A stretch of DNA of 31,438 nt from an uncultured Prevotella sp. (GTDB taxonomy: Bacteria > Bacteroidota > Bacteroidia > Bacteroidales > Bacteroidaceae). Both the position numbers and the translations under genes were made by a program. Each line of letters opens with the position of its first letter. The first letter of the stretch is position 1. Below the pieces are notes generated by a model, which was given only the letters and a program-made list of their open reading frames with translations, had not been told where the DNA came from and searched no databases. Below are positions 8,855 through 17,262 of the stretch, in pieces. The stretch is taken from the NCBI GenBank assembly GCA_934204655.1, contig CAKPZJ010000031.1:1-31438 (forward strand), written 5' to 3'.

Positions 8855-8888
8855 GGAAAGGCTTTCGGGTGAGTCCGAAAGCCTTTCC
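8855..8888 (-). terminator. Rho-independent terminator of the rubrerythrin gene
   Basis: A perfect 14-bp stem, GGAAAGGCTTTCGG / CCGAAAGCCTTTCC, with a 6-nt loop. On the minus strand it is followed by TTGTTTTTA. It lies 17 bp beyond the rubrerythrin stop. Confidence 0.9.
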
Positions 8889-8904
8889 TGTAGTTATCGT
8901 CGGG

Positions 8905-9462
8905 TTACTTCTTGAACAGGCGGTTATAGAGGCCGATGAAGCCAGCGGCGTGGCGAGCCTCGTCCTTAGCCATCTCATGGATAGTATCGTGCAGGGCATC
9001 AGAGCCCTCGGCCTTGGCTTTCTTCGCAGCCTCGAACTTCTCGGCACAGGCGCCCTTCTCGGCAGCGATGCGTGCCTCGAGGTTACTCTTGGTGTCACCG
9101 AGGACATCGCCTAACAGCTCGGCATAGCGGGCGGCGTGGTTGGCCTCCTCATAGGCGTAGTGCTCAAAGGCGCGGGCCACCTCGGGATAACCCTCGCGGT
9201 CGGCCTGACGGGCCATGGCCAGATACATACCTACTTCGCTGCACTCGCCAGCGAAAGTATTCTTGCAGTGCTGTACCAGGTCGTCGCTGACCTTGTCAGT
9301 ATAGGCGCGGCCAAGCTCATGGACGGTGGCGAACTCAGGCTCGTCTTCGAGCGAAACCTCTTTAAACTTGCTGCGTGGAGCCTTGCACAGGGGACAGAAC
9401 TCAGGAGCCTCGGTGCCTTCGTAGATGTACCCACATACGGTACAGATAAATTTCTTTTTCAT
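8905..9462 (-). CDS. Rubrerythrin, rubredoxin-first domain order
   Basis: A 185-residue peroxide-reducing protein of anaerobes. The N-terminal rubredoxin-like iron site is formed by C7, C10, C23 and C26 (CTVCGY...CPLC). A ferritin-like four-helix diiron domain follows, with the ligand motifs CSEVGMY, FEHYAYEEANHA and EMAKDEARHA. In classic rubrerythrin the rubredoxin domain is C-terminal; here it is first, as in 'reverse' rubrerythrins. The start is the ATG at 9462 (MKKKFICTVCG). The upstream in-frame extension lacks similarity and covers the promoter. It is a single-gene unit with a clear promoter (9583-9613) and terminator (8855-8888). Confidence 0.93.
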   Translation of the reverse strand: MKKKFICTVCGYIYEGTEAPEFCPLCKAPRSKFKEVSLEDEPEFATVHELGRAYTDKVSDDLVQHCKNTFAGECSEVGMYLAMARQADREGYPEVARAFEHYAYEEANHAARYAELLGDVLGDTKSNLEARIAAEKGACAEKFEAAKKAKAEGSDALHDTIHEMAKDEARHAAGFIGLYNRLFKK

Positions 9463-9582
9463 GATGTCTGTTGTGTTTGTAAGTTGTTTATTGTAAACAG
9501 CAGATACAGCCTTTTGCCTGATGGCCTGCGCGGGTGGGCGCGGGGTGGTCAGACCGATGGCCGGATTACTGTATATCAATTA

Positions 9583-9613
9583 CAAAAATATCCATTATTC
9601 TTTTTATGACCAA
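9583..9613 (-). promoter_or_regulatory. Promoter of the rubrerythrin gene
   Basis: On the minus strand TTG (9613-9611), exactly 20 nt, then TATTTTTG (9590-9583): a full match to the Bacteroidota consensus. The leader is about 115 nt and GC-rich in its middle part, with possible hairpins but no recognised riboswitch. Confidence 0.75.
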
Positions 9614-9660
9614 GCGGAAGGACGTATTTTTTTTCATGAGCAATAAAATAAGTTAAAACG

Positions 9661-10926
9661 TCAGCGCCCGCGACGGCTTCCCGTGTGCAGCGTGCAGGTG
9701 CCCACTAAGCGGTCGTAGCGTCCACCCGTCTGGCGATAGTACACTAAGGCGGTGTAGCTGTTTTCGGTCTGGAAGAAGTTGCCCTCCTGGGGTACGCGGG
9801 TCAGCTGTCCGTCGGGCCGCCGTAGCAGATACTGGTAGCTGTAGTAGCCCTGTTTGAGCAGTTGCTGGCTCTCGTAGCACTGGTCTTCCTCGTTCCAGGT
9901 GAGCTGATAGTCGGGGGTAAACTGGTCGTAGGTCCAGGTCCCGTTGAGATACACTTCGCCCTGGAGCCGTGGCACTTTGAGTTTGAAGTGTACCACTTGG
10001 TACTCAGCGGTGTAGTTTATCTCTCGGTTGTCGCTGTTGCGGATGAAGAAGGCACCGTTAGCGTCCTCGTCGTACACGTAGTTGGGGCGCGGCTCATCGG
10101 GCCAGAGGTAGGCATGGTACTGATGGTTGTCCCAGCCAGTATTCTCCACCCCCATATTGGCGCGGTTCACGTCCAGTATCTCGAACTTGCGGTACTCGTT
10201 GCCGCCATCAAAGATAAATTGGGGACAGTGGGCCCATGTCAGACCATCGGGGCGGATGTACTGAGCCTGGGCGTTTACGGCGGCATTGTCCCAGCGCCCG
10301 TTCTGGATGAGGCGGGTCTTTATCTCGCGCTGCCAGTCGCTTACGCGCAGGCTGCCGTACTTTACCTCCATGCCCACTTGCTGGTAGTGGGTGTTCAGCC
10401 CTCGGTCCGTATTGCCCGTTACCTGTAGGGCGATGCTCACGGCTGGTTCGGCCACCATGAAACAGGTTTGTAGGATGAGCTTGTCGCCCTCGTTCTCATC
10501 GTAGACCGTTACGCGGTAGTTGCCACTCAGTTTGAGCCTGCACCGGCTGTTGGGCACGCAGAAGTGGTAGTGCGTGTAGAGGGTGTTGGTGTTGAGCGAT
10601 TCCTGTAGGTCATCTATCAGGTTGCCCTCGGCAAACCCATCAATGTAGTCGCTCTCGAAGAGCCCGGTCGAAGTATTCCACTCGGCATCACAGTGCTCTA
10701 TCCGGTAAGCATAGCGGTGCGACTCGTGGGTGAGATCGTCAAAGTCTATGTTGACCACCTCGTCGCTTCCCAGGGCTATGATGGGCATAGCTGTCCACTT
10801 CTGCTCAGCCACGGTCTGTAGGGTTCTGATATGGGTACTGAATATCTGTGGGCGCTGGGCCAATAACCCTAAGGTCATCATGGCTAAGAGCCCCGTGAGT
10901 ATCATTCTTCTTTGGTAGTGTGTCAT
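9661..10926 (-). CDS. Type IX secretion plug-like protein (DUF5103)
   Basis: A 421-residue exported protein. The ATG at 10926 gives a signal peptide (basic MTHYQRR, hydrophobic ILTGLLAMMTLGLLA, cut near AQ). The mature N-terminus matches the family renamed T9SS plug: RYAYRIEHCDAEWNTS, then DYIDGF, NTLYTHYHF, and LKLSGNYRVTVYDEN. The C-terminal half resembles beta-rich chain ends (TWTYDQFTPDYQLTWN). In Flavobacterium the plug binds the SprA translocon and seals its pore; that role here is inferred from family only. No other T9SS gene is in the window. An upstream in-frame extension to 11100 crosses the promoter and is rejected. Confidence 0.85.
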   Translation of the reverse strand: MTHYQRRMILTGLLAMMTLGLLAQRPQIFSTHIRTLQTVAEQKWTAMPIIALGSDEVVNIDFDDLTHESHRYAYRIEHCDAEWNTSTGLFESDYIDGFAEGNLIDDLQESLNTNTLYTHYHFCVPNSRCRLKLSGNYRVTVYDENEGDKLILQTCFMVAEPAVSIALQVTGNTDRGLNTHYQQVGMEVKYGSLRVSDWQREIKTRLIQNGRWDNAAVNAQAQYIRPDGLTWAHCPQFIFDGGNEYRKFEILDVNRANMGVENTGWDNHQYHAYLWPDEPRPNYVYDEDANGAFFIRNSDNREINYTAEYQVVHFKLKVPRLQGEVYLNGTWTYDQFTPDYQLTWNEEDQCYESQQLLKQGYYSYQYLLRRPDGQLTRVPQEGNFFQTENSYTALVYYRQTGGRYDRLVGTCTLHTGSRRGR

Positions 10927-11006
10927 AATGAGTCTATTGGATTGTAGGCTTGCGCTGCTGATTACCATCCTAAGTATGGCGATGGCTCCCATCCGCCTAT
11001 CTTTTG

Positions 11007-11037
11007 CAAAAGTAACTAAATGGCATGAACGGTGCAA
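11007..11037 (-). promoter_or_regulatory. Promoter of the plug-like gene
   Basis: On the minus strand TTG (11037-11035), 20 nt, then TACTTTTG (11014-11007). It lies about 80 bp before the ATG at 10926 and downstream of the terminator at 11055-11086, so the gene has its own start site. Confidence 0.65.
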
Positions 11038-11049
11038 GCAAAAGGGCAT

Positions 11050-11248
11050 AAAAAAAGAGGACGTGGTAATCACTACCGGCCCTCTTCTCGTCAGTATCAC
11101 GCATTAGCGTACTTCTAAAATAATAATGCTCAAAAGTGTCATTATCACAGCACCTCTAATACGTTAGCTGACACATTCTAAAAACATCATCTTAACCTTA
11201 AATCTATCAAACTAACTAACCTATTGTATAATACATTCTCCCGAATGC
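11050..11248 (-). ncRNA. Candidate small RNA of about 200 nt
   Basis: Bounded by a promoter (TACCTTTG at 11260-11253, with ATG in place of TTG 20 nt upstream) and a hairpin with a seven-T tail (11086-11050). It lies beyond the pckA terminator, so it is not a pckA tail. No ORF over 12 codons stands out. The 5' end can pair with a segment just before the terminator (AATGCG 11244-11249 with CGCATT 11100-11105), and GTGTCA/TGACAC forms an internal stem. Size and closed-end architecture recall 6S-like RNA, but no family is recognised. A 12-codon ORF at 11142-11104 is rich in Leu/Ile/Val, so a leader-peptide attenuator is an alternative. Confidence 0.5.
11055..11086 (-). terminator. Terminator of the candidate small RNA
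   Basis: AAGAGG (11055-11060) pairs with CCTCTT (11081-11086), with an inner GGTA/TACC stem. Seven Ts follow on the minus strand. No annotated gene ends here, so it must serve a non-coding or short transcript starting upstream. Confidence 0.75.
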
Positions 11249-11252
11249 GATG

Positions 11253-11283
11253 CAAAGGTACTAACATTTCACGGAATATTCAT
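11253..11283 (-). promoter_or_regulatory. Promoter of the candidate small RNA
   Basis: On the minus strand TACCTTTG (11260-11253) matches the -7 consensus. Twenty nt upstream is ATG (11283-11281), one mismatch from TTG. Confidence 0.55.
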
Positions 11284-11418
11284 AACTTTTTCTGTTAAAT
11301 AGCTCAAAAATATGTAATTGTTGACTTATGTCAAAGTGCTATCGGTCAACTATTAACCCGCGATGGCTCCGGTATTAGCCGCGACCCTCTCCCCTCTTTC
11401 TGTCGTGGTCATAAAAAA

Positions 11419-11446
11419 AGAGGCTGCTCCTTACAGAACAGCCTCT
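11419..11446 (-). terminator. Rho-independent terminator of pckA
   Basis: AGAGGCTG (11419-11426) pairs with CAGCCTCT (11439-11446). A T-run follows on the minus strand. It lies about 30 bp past the pckA stop. Confidence 0.85.
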
Positions 11447-11476
11447 CGGGTATTGTCAATTAGAGTAAGTTCTAAT

Positions 11477-13090
11477 TTAGAGCTGAGGACCAGCAGCAAC
11501 CAGAGCCTTGCCAGCTTCGTTGGTCTCGTACTTCTTGAAGTTCTTGATGAAACGTGCAGCCAAATCCTTGGCTTTCTCTTCCCACTGAGCGGCATCAGCG
11601 TAAGTGTCGCGGGGATCAAGAATCTTAGGATCAACACCCTCAAGCTGTGTAGGAACTACAAAGTTGAAGAATGGGATGGTCTTCGTAGGAGCTGCATCGA
11701 TAGAGTGGTCGAGGATAGCGTCGATGATACCACGTGTATCGCGGATAGAGATACGCTTGCCAGTACCGTTCCAACCAGTGTTAACCAAGTATGCCTTAGC
11801 ACCGCTCTTCTGCATCTTCTTAACCAGCTCCTCGGCATACTTAGTAGGATGCAACTCGAGGAAAGCCTGGCCGAAGCAAGCTGAGAATGTAGGTGTTGGC
11901 TCAGTGATACCACGCTCTGTACCGGCCAGCTTAGCTGTGAAACCAGACAGGAAGTAGTACTTAGTCTGCTCAGCGTTCAGGATAGAAACGGGAGGCAGTA
12001 CACCGAAAGCGTCGGCAGACAGGAAGATAACCTGCTTAGCAGCGGGGCCCTGAGAGTAAGGACGCTGGATGTTCTTGATGTGGTAGATAGGATAGCTTAC
12101 ACGAGTATTCTCGGTAACGCTCTTATCAGCGAAGTCAATCTTGCCGTCCTTGTCAACGGTAACGTTCTCAAGGAGAGCATCGCGAGTGATGGCACCATAG
12201 ATATCGGGCTCAGACTCCTTGTCGAGGTTGATAACCTTGGCATAGCAGCCACCCTCGAAGTTGAATATACCCTCATCGTCCCATCCGTGCTCGTCGTCAC
12301 CGATGAGCTTACGCTTAGGATCGGTAGAAAGGGTAGTCTTACCTGTACCAGACAGACCGAAGAAGATAGCGGTGTTCTCACCGTTCATATCGGTGTTGGC
12401 AGAGCAGTGCATAGAAGCGATGCCCTTGAGGGGGAGGAAGTAGTTCATCATAGAGAACATACCCTTCTTCATCTCACCGCCGTACCATGTGTTGATGATA
12501 ACCTGCTCTTTAGAAGTAACGTTGAACACTACAGCTGTCTCAGAGTTGAGGCCCAGTTCCTTGTAGTTCTCAACCTTAGCCTTAGAGGCGTTGTAAACGA
12601 TGAAATCGGGCTCCTGGTCAAACTCGGCCTCGTTCTGAGGACGGATGAACATGTTAGTAACAAAGTGAGCCTGCCAAGCAACCTCAACGATGAAACGAAC
12701 TTTCATACGGGTGTCCTTGTGGGTACCGCAGAAGCCATCTACAACATACAGCTTCTTGTTAGAAAGTTCCTTCTTGGCGATTTCCTTAACGGCGGCCCAA
12801 GCCTCCTTGGTAGCGCGATGGTTATCGTTCTTATATTCATCAGAAGTCCACCAAACAGTGTCGTGAGAATTCTCGTCGTCAACGATGAACTTGTCCTTAG
12901 GCGAACGTCCGGTGTAGATACCAGTCATTACGTTTACGGCGCCAAGCTCGGTTTCCTGGCCTTTTTCGTAACCTACGAGGCCGTCTTTGGTTTCCTCATT
13001 GAACAAAACCTCGTATGAGGGATTGTAGAGAACTTCGGTAGTACCGGTGATACCGTACTTTTCCAAAACTGATTTGTCAAACTTTGCCAT
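11477..13090 (-). CDS. pckA: Phosphoenolpyruvate carboxykinase (ATP)
   Basis: Interconverts oxaloacetate and PEP with ATP/ADP. In Bacteroidales it often runs in the CO2-fixing direction toward succinate. The 537 residues fit the ATP-type family. The P-loop GLSGTGKTT is at residues 245-253. The metal and substrate region follows ([13 protein letters not shown]), [10 protein letters not shown] lies near residue 61, and [11 protein letters not shown] is near the C-terminus. The first 80 codons use almost only ATC, GGT, GTT and AAC-type codons, unlike the ATA-rich neighbours, which suggests high expression. It is a single-gene unit with a consensus promoter (13203-13233), a leader of about 105 nt and a strong terminator. 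Confidence 0.98.
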   Translation of the reverse strand: MAKFDKSVLEKYGITGTTEVLYNPSYEVLFNEETKDGLVGYEKGQETELGAVNVMTGIYTGRSPKDKFIVDDENSHDTVWWTSDEYKNDNHRATKEAWAAVKEIAKKELSNKKLYVVDGFCGTHKDTRMKVRFIVEVAWQAHFVTNMFIRPQNEAEFDQEPDFIVYNASKAKVENYKELGLNSETAVVFNVTSKEQVIINTWYGGEMKKGMFSMMNYFLPLKGIASMHCSANTDMNGENTAIFFGLSGTGKTTLSTDPKRKLIGDDEHGWDDEGIFNFEGGCYAKVINLDKESEPDIYGAITRDALLENVTVDKDGKIDFADKSVTENTRVSYPIYHIKNIQRPYSQGPAAKQVIFLSADAFGVLPPVSILNAEQTKYYFLSGFTAKLAGTERGITEPTPTFSACFGQAFLELHPTKYAEELVKKMQKSGAKAYLVNTGWNGTGKRISIRDTRGIIDAILDHSIDAAPTKTIPFFNFVVPTQLEGVDPKILDPRDTYADAAQWEEKAKDLAARFIKNFKKYETNEAGKALVAAGPQL

Positions 13091-13202
13091 GATTTTTATT
13101 ATTAATTAAATGTATATGGTCTTTTTATTATCCATCGGTCAGGGGATTTTGGCTTGCCATAAAGCCATTGCCTACAGGGGCCTTAACCTCCTTAAACCGC
13201 GG

Positions 13203-13233
13203 CAAAATTAAGCAAAAAATAAATAAATGCCAA
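13203..13233 (-). promoter_or_regulatory. Promoter of pckA
   Basis: On the minus strand TTG (13233-13231), 20 nt, then TAATTTTG (13210-13203): a full consensus match. The leader down to 13091 can form a small GGCTT/AAGCC hairpin. No known riboswitch is recognised. Confidence 0.75.
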
Positions 13234-13312
13234 CCGAAAAACGACAAAAAAAATAACGGGAATGTTTTTTTAGGTTAAAGAAGTTAAAATGGCTCTGCCC
13301 GCGCTGGCTTTT

Positions 13313-13396
13313 GCCACGCTGACATTGCAAAAAAGCGTGGCCGTAACCATGCTTAGCAGTGGGGCAGCCGTGGCCTCGGGGCTGGCGACGGTCGCC
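13313..13396. other. Structured region between divergent pckA and upp promoters
   Basis: Contains GCCACGC (13313-13319) paired with GCGTGGC (13335-13341), and the palindrome GGCGAC-G-GTCGCC (13384-13396). No ORF and no clear promoter box belong to it. It lies between the outward-facing promoters at 13203-13233 and 13438-13468, so it could be regulatory. Confidence 0.3.
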
Positions 13397-13437
13397 ACAA
13401 ATGGGTAGGACGATGAAAAAAAAACTTAAACAATCCC

Positions 13438-13468
13438 TTGGGTGTCTCTCTGACATTCACTACCTTTG
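13438..13468 (+). promoter_or_regulatory. Promoter of upp
   Basis: TTG (13438-13440), exactly 20 nt, TACCTTTG (13461-13468): a full consensus match. The ATG at 13486 lies 17 bp past the box, so the mRNA leader is only about 10 nt. Confidence 0.75.
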
Positions 13469-13485
13469 CAATAAAAACAATACGT

Positions 13486-14145
13486 ATGGAGATTATTAAC
13501 CTTAGCGAGACCAATTCGATAATCAACCAGTATATGGCTGAGATTAGAGATGTAAACTACCAGACTAATCGTCTGCTTTTCCGTAATAATATTATGCGAG
13601 TCGGAGAATTTGAAGCCTTTGAAATCTCCAAGACGCTGGACTATGCTCCGCAGGATGTGACCACGCCTCTGGGTGTCTCTACGGTTAACCTCCCGACCGA
13701 CAAGATAGTCCTGGCCACCATCTTCAGGGCTGGCCTGCCGTTCCATAACGGGTTTCTCAACATCTTTGACCACGCTGGCAACGCGTTTGTATCGGCCTAT
13801 CGCGAGTACACCGACGAGGCTCACCACGAGGTAGGCATCCACGTAGAGTACTTGGCCACGCCGAGTATAGATAGTAAGACGCTCATCATAGCCGACCCCA
13901 TGTTGGCCACCGGAGGCAGCATGGAGTTAGGCTACAAGGCTTTTCTGACCAAGGGAACGCCTAAGCGCATCCATGTGGCCTGCGTGATAGCCACCCCCGA
14001 GGGCATAGCCCACATCAAGAAGACCTTCCCCGAGGACAAGACCACCATCTGGTGTGCAGCCATAGACCCGGGCATGAACGAGCACAAGTATATCGTTCCC
14101 GGATTTGGCGATGCCGGCGACCTGTGTTACGGCGATAAGCTGTAA
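13486..14145 (+). CDS. upp: Uracil phosphoribosyltransferase
   Basis: Salvages uracil to UMP using PRPP. The 219 residues match the type I phosphoribosyltransferase family of Bacteroidota. The PRPP-binding loop is LIIADPMLATGGS (Asp137 within it), and the uracil-binding C-terminus is seen as AAIDPGMNEHKYIVPGFGDAGD. The ATG at 13486 is chosen because an upstream in-frame frame opening at 13438 overlaps the promoter. It stands alone on the plus strand between pckA and glyA, both leftward. pyrB and pyrI lie 2-3 kb away, so de novo and salvage pyrimidine genes are neighbours but not co-transcribed. Confidence 0.96.
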   Translation: MEIINLSETNSIINQYMAEIRDVNYQTNRLLFRNNIMRVGEFEAFEISKTLDYAPQDVTTPLGVSTVNLPTDKIVLATIFRAGLPFHNGFLNIFDHAGNAFVSAYREYTDEAHHEVGIHVEYLATPSIDSKTLIIADPMLATGGSMELGYKAFLTKGTPKRIHVACVIATPEGIAHIKKTFPEDKTTIWCAAIDPGMNEHKYIVPGFGDAGDLCYGDKL

Positions 14146-14178
14146 GAGCGCCGCCCTCGGGCTATACCTATATAAGAA

Positions 14179-14213
14179 GCGCCCCTTCATACCTTGCTGG
14201 TACGAGGGGGCGC
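14179..14213. terminator. Stem-loop between convergent upp and glyA
   Basis: GCGCCCC (14179-14185) pairs with GGGGCGC (14207-14213), with an inner TCaTACC/GGTAcGA stem. It lies between two stop codons of convergent genes. There is no strong T-run on either side, so its efficiency is unclear. Confidence 0.6.
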
Positions 14214-14235
14214 CTCATGTTAGGCCCATTGCCTG

Positions 14236-15516
14236 TTAGTAGGCGAAGAGGGGATATTGTTTCATGGTCTCGTTGACCTTCTCGCGTACGCGGGTGATAA
14301 CCTGGTCGTTCTCAGGGTCGTTGAGCACTTCCTCGATGAGTTCGGCTATGAGGTGCATCATGTCCTCCTTGGCGCCACGGGTAGTCATGGCAGCTGTGCC
14401 CAGGCGGATGCCCGATGTCTGGAAGGCACTGCGGGTGTCAAAGGGAACCATGTTCTTGTTGGCAGTAATGTCGGCAGCTACGAGGGCGTTCTCGGCCACC
14501 TTACCAGTAAGCTCCGGATACTTGGGGCGAAGGTCTACCAGCATAGAGTGGTTGTCGGTACCGCCGCTGACGATGTCGAAGCCACGGCTGATGAGGTCGT
14601 CGGCCAGCACGGCTGCATTTTTCTTTACCTGAGCGGCATACTCTTTCCACGAGGGACGCAGGTTCTCGCCGAAAGCCACGGCCTTGGCAGCGATGACGTG
14701 CTCCAGCGGGCCACCCTGTGTGCCGGGGAACACGGCGCTGTTAAGCAGCGAACTCATCATGCGCACCTCGCCCTTCTTGGTGGTGATGCCCCATGGGTTG
14801 GCAAAGTCCTTGCCCATCAGGATGACACCGCCACGTGGGCCACGCAGCGTCTTGTGGGTAGTGGTGGTAACGATGTCGGCATACTTAACCGGGTTGTCCA
14901 GCAAGCCGGCAGCTATCAGTCCGGCAGGGTGAGCCATGTCTATCATGAGCAGCGCCCCTACCTCGTCGGCTATCTTGCGCATGCGGGCGTAGTCCCACTC
15001 GCGGCTGTAGGCCGATCCGCCGCCGATAATCAGCTTAGGTTTGTGCTCCAGGGCCAGACGCTCCATCTCGTCGTAGTCTACACGGCCCGTCTCACGGTTC
15101 AGTTTGTAGCCCACGGGCTTGTAGAGGATACCTGAAGTGTTGACGTGTGAGCCGTGCGAGAGGTGCCCACCGTGATCCAGGTCCAGTCCCATAAAGGTGT
15201 CGCCTGGTTTGAGTACGGCGAGCAGTACGGCAGCATTGGCCTGGGCGCCCGAGTGAGGCTGAACGTTAGCAAACTCGGCACCGAACAGCTTCTTAACGCG
15301 GTCGCGGGCTATATTCTCTACCTCGTCTACCACTTGGCAACCGCCGTAGTAGCGATGGCCGGGCAGGCCTTCAGCATATTTGTTGGTAAGATAACTGCCC
15401 ATGGCCTGCATCACCTCATCGCTGACGAAATTCTCTGATGCAATGAGCTCCATGCCCTTGAGCTGGCGCTGGTGTTCTCTCTCGATGAGGTCGAAAATCA
15501 CTTGGTCTTTTTCCAT
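14236..15516 (-). CDS. glyA: Serine hydroxymethyltransferase
   Basis: A PLP enzyme interconverting serine and glycine while loading tetrahydrofolate with one carbon. The 426 residues match the family. The PLP lysine is Lys222 in [16 protein letters not shown]; also seen are ELIASENF near the N-terminus, [13 protein letters not shown], and a C-terminal region with [11 protein letters not shown] and SGIRLGT. The ATG at 15516 ([10 protein letters not shown]) is chosen over an in-frame start 14 codons upstream that lacks family similarity. It lies 123 bp downstream of pyrI on the same strand. The gap has TA-rich sequence but no confident promoter, so read-through from pyrBI is possible. Confidence 0.97.
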   Translation of the reverse strand: MEKDQVIFDLIEREHQRQLKGMELIASENFVSDEVMQAMGSYLTNKYAEGLPGHRYYGGCQVVDEVENIARDRVKKLFGAEFANVQPHSGAQANAAVLLAVLKPGDTFMGLDLDHGGHLSHGSHVNTSGILYKPVGYKLNRETGRVDYDEMERLALEHKPKLIIGGGSAYSREWDYARMRKIADEVGALLMIDMAHPAGLIAAGLLDNPVKYADIVTTTTHKTLRGPRGGVILMGKDFANPWGITTKKGEVRMMSSLLNSAVFPGTQGGPLEHVIAAKAVAFGENLRPSWKEYAAQVKKNAAVLADDLISRGFDIVSGGTDNHSMLVDLRPKYPELTGKVAENALVAADITANKNMVPFDTRSAFQTSGIRLGTAAMTTRGAKEDMMHLIAELIEEVLNDPENDQVITRVREKVNETMKQYPLFAY

Positions 15517-15639
15517 AACAATGTTTTCCCTGTTCTCCGTTGTGGGGAGCGAGCCCAACTTACTCGTAGGGGGCGAAATGTTGGTTATTACACATTATAT
15601 TATATATAGGTGCCTGTACGGCGGTGCCGGGCACCGGTG

Positions 15640-16095
15640 TCAGCACAGCTTAGCCTTGCTCAGTTCCTGCTCCTTATCGCAGTAATGGCACTTGATAATG
15701 CCATGCACCTTGTCTATCACGTTGAAGATGGTGTCCATGGGCTCGTTGTTGCAGATACATACGGGATTGTTGCACTTCACGATGCCCCTCAGGGTATCAG
15801 GCGTTTCTACCATCTTCTTCTCTACCACCTCATAGTCCCTGATGATGTTGAGCACAGCCTTGGGGGCCACTACCGAGAGCTGTGAAATCTCGGCATCGGT
15901 AAAGAACCGCCCCGACACCTTGATGATGCCCTTGTGGCCCACCTTCTTTGACTCCAGGTAGTTGCCTATGGTAACTGGGGTGGTCAGCTTGTCTAACTGC
16001 AGCAGAGTCACTACCTTGTAGGTCTTCTCTGCTGGTATATGGTCTATCACGGTACCATTCTCGATAGCCGTGACCAGCATTTCTTTCTTAGCCAT
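15640..16095 (-). CDS. pyrI: Aspartate carbamoyltransferase regulatory subunit
   Basis: The allosteric subunit that binds CTP/ATP and holds the catalytic trimers together. It has 151 residues. The C-terminal zinc site is intact: C108, C113, C136, C139 in the expected Cx4C...Cx2C spacing. The N-terminal nucleotide-binding region contains the usual [13 protein letters not shown]. Its ATG shares one base with the pyrB stop, so the two are translationally coupled. This gives the enterobacterial-type class B enzyme. Confidence 0.97.
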   Translation of the reverse strand: MAKKEMLVTAIENGTVIDHIPAEKTYKVVTLLQLDKLTTPVTIGNYLESKKVGHKGIIKVSGRFFTDAEISQLSVVAPKAVLNIIRDYEVVEKKMVETPDTLRGIVKCNNPVCICNNEPMDTIFNVIDKVHGIIKCHYCDKEQELSKAKLC

Positions 16096-17042
16096 TATTC
16101 GATGATAGTTTTATCGTTCTTAATATCTTCAAGACTGATGCCCAGGCAGTGGCAGAAGATAGCCTCGCGGGCATAGAGACCGTTCTTGGCCTGCTGTATA
16201 TAGTAAGCGTGGGGGTCGTCGTCTACATCGTAGGCTATCTCATTGACGCGTGGCAGGGGGTGCATAATCTTCATATTGGGCTTGGCCAGCCTGAGCATGT
16301 CACGGTTCAGAATGTAGACGTTCTTGACTTTCTCGTACTCCATAAGGTCAGAGAAGCGCTCTTTCTGAACACGGGTCATGTAGAGGATGTCGGCATCGGC
16401 GATGACCTTCTCGTTGAAGGCGGTGTGCTCCTGGTACCTGATGCCGTGCTCCTGGCAGTAGAGCTTGTACTCCTGGGGCATGGCCAGCTCCTTGGGGGCG
16501 ATGAAATGGAAAGTGGGGTTAAAGTGGCGCATGGCCGTGATGAGCGAGTGTACCGTGCGGCCGTATTTCAGGTCGCCTACCAGATAGATATTCAGGTTCT
16601 CGAGTGTGCCCTGGGTCTTGTAGATAGAGTAGAGGTCCAGTAGGCACTGCGAGGGGTGCATGTGGGCACCATCGCCCGCATTGATGATGGGTATGGGGGC
16701 CACCTCGCTGGCGTAGAGGGCTGCCCCCTCGATAGAGTGGCGCATGGCTATCACATCGGCATAGTTAGACACCATCAGGATGGTGTCCTTGAGCGTCTCG
16801 CCCTTGGTGGTACTCGATGTCTTGGCATCCGAGAAACCTATCACGCGGGCCCCTAAGCGGTTGGCTGCGGTCTGGAAACTAAGTTGGGTACGGGTTGAGG
16901 GCTCAAAGAAAAGCGTGGCGACAACTTTTCCCTTCAGTAACTCTCGGTTGGGGTGTTTCTCAAATTCCTTGGCCATCTCTAAGAGGTACAGGAGCTTCTC
17001 CTTAGACAGGTCCTCAATCGTCACAAAATTATGTCTTTCCAT
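16095..17042 (-). CDS. pyrB: Aspartate carbamoyltransferase catalytic subunit
   Basis: Condenses carbamoyl phosphate and aspartate, the committed pyrimidine step. It has 315 residues. The carbamoyl-phosphate motif STRTQLSF begins at residue 49 (FFEPSTRT). Also present are DGAHMHPSQ and, near the C-terminus, [10 protein letters not shown]. The ATG at 17042 ([12 protein letters not shown]) is used; an in-frame start 16 codons upstream has no family similarity. pyrI follows with a one-base overlap. Upstream, TACCTTAG is a one-mismatch -7 candidate, giving a leader of about 35 nt. Confidence 0.97.
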   Translation of the reverse strand: MERHNFVTIEDLSKEKLLYLLEMAKEFEKHPNRELLKGKVVATLFFEPSTRTQLSFQTAANRLGARVIGFSDAKTSSTTKGETLKDTILMVSNYADVIAMRHSIEGAALYASEVAPIPIINAGDGAHMHPSQCLLDLYSIYKTQGTLENLNIYLVGDLKYGRTVHSLITAMRHFNPTFHFIAPKELAMPQEYKLYCQEHGIRYQEHTAFNEKVIADADILYMTRVQKERFSDLMEYEKVKNVYILNRDMLRLAKPNMKIMHPLPRVNEIAYDVDDDPHAYYIQQAKNGLYAREAIFCHCLGISLEDIKNDKTIIE

Positions 17043-17192
17043 TGTTGTTTTGGGGATGAATAATTTTATTTCGACTGCTAAGGTACTCATATTTTTCCAA
17101 TATCAGCCCCAAGTTGGCGTAAAAAGTTGCGTCCGGGCCGATATTTTTTGGTGCCTCAGTGGTGCTGGGGTTCTGCCTGCTGACCACCTCGG

Positions 17193-17262
17193 CGTTTCCG
17201 GGAGCCGTCTTTGGTGCCCTAATGACGGTCGTTAGCGTTCTGATGACGGCTCCGGCGAAACG
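17193..17262 (-). terminator. Long stem-loop over the end of the transporter gene
   Basis: Outer arms CGTTTC..GGGAGCCGTC (17193-17209) and GACGGCTCC..CGAAACG (17245-17262) pair almost fully; the inner part is CTAATGA/TCGTTAG (17219-17235). The transporter stop codon (17232-17234) sits inside it. The core resembles the hisS terminator at 8531-8585. No T-run follows on the minus strand. Confidence 0.5.

Noticed and set aside
8614..9114. Hydrophobic plus-strand frame across the rubrerythrin end
   Set aside because: It is antisense to rubrerythrin and its terminator, and reads as the mirror of the minus frame.
11604..13018. Rightward frames opposite pckA
   Set aside because: pckA is complete with P-loop and normal length; the reverse frames have no similarity or promoter.
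15622..15636. CGGTGCC-G-GGCACCG palindrome after pyrI
   Set aside because: Only a short hairpin without a T-run; could not be called a terminator.
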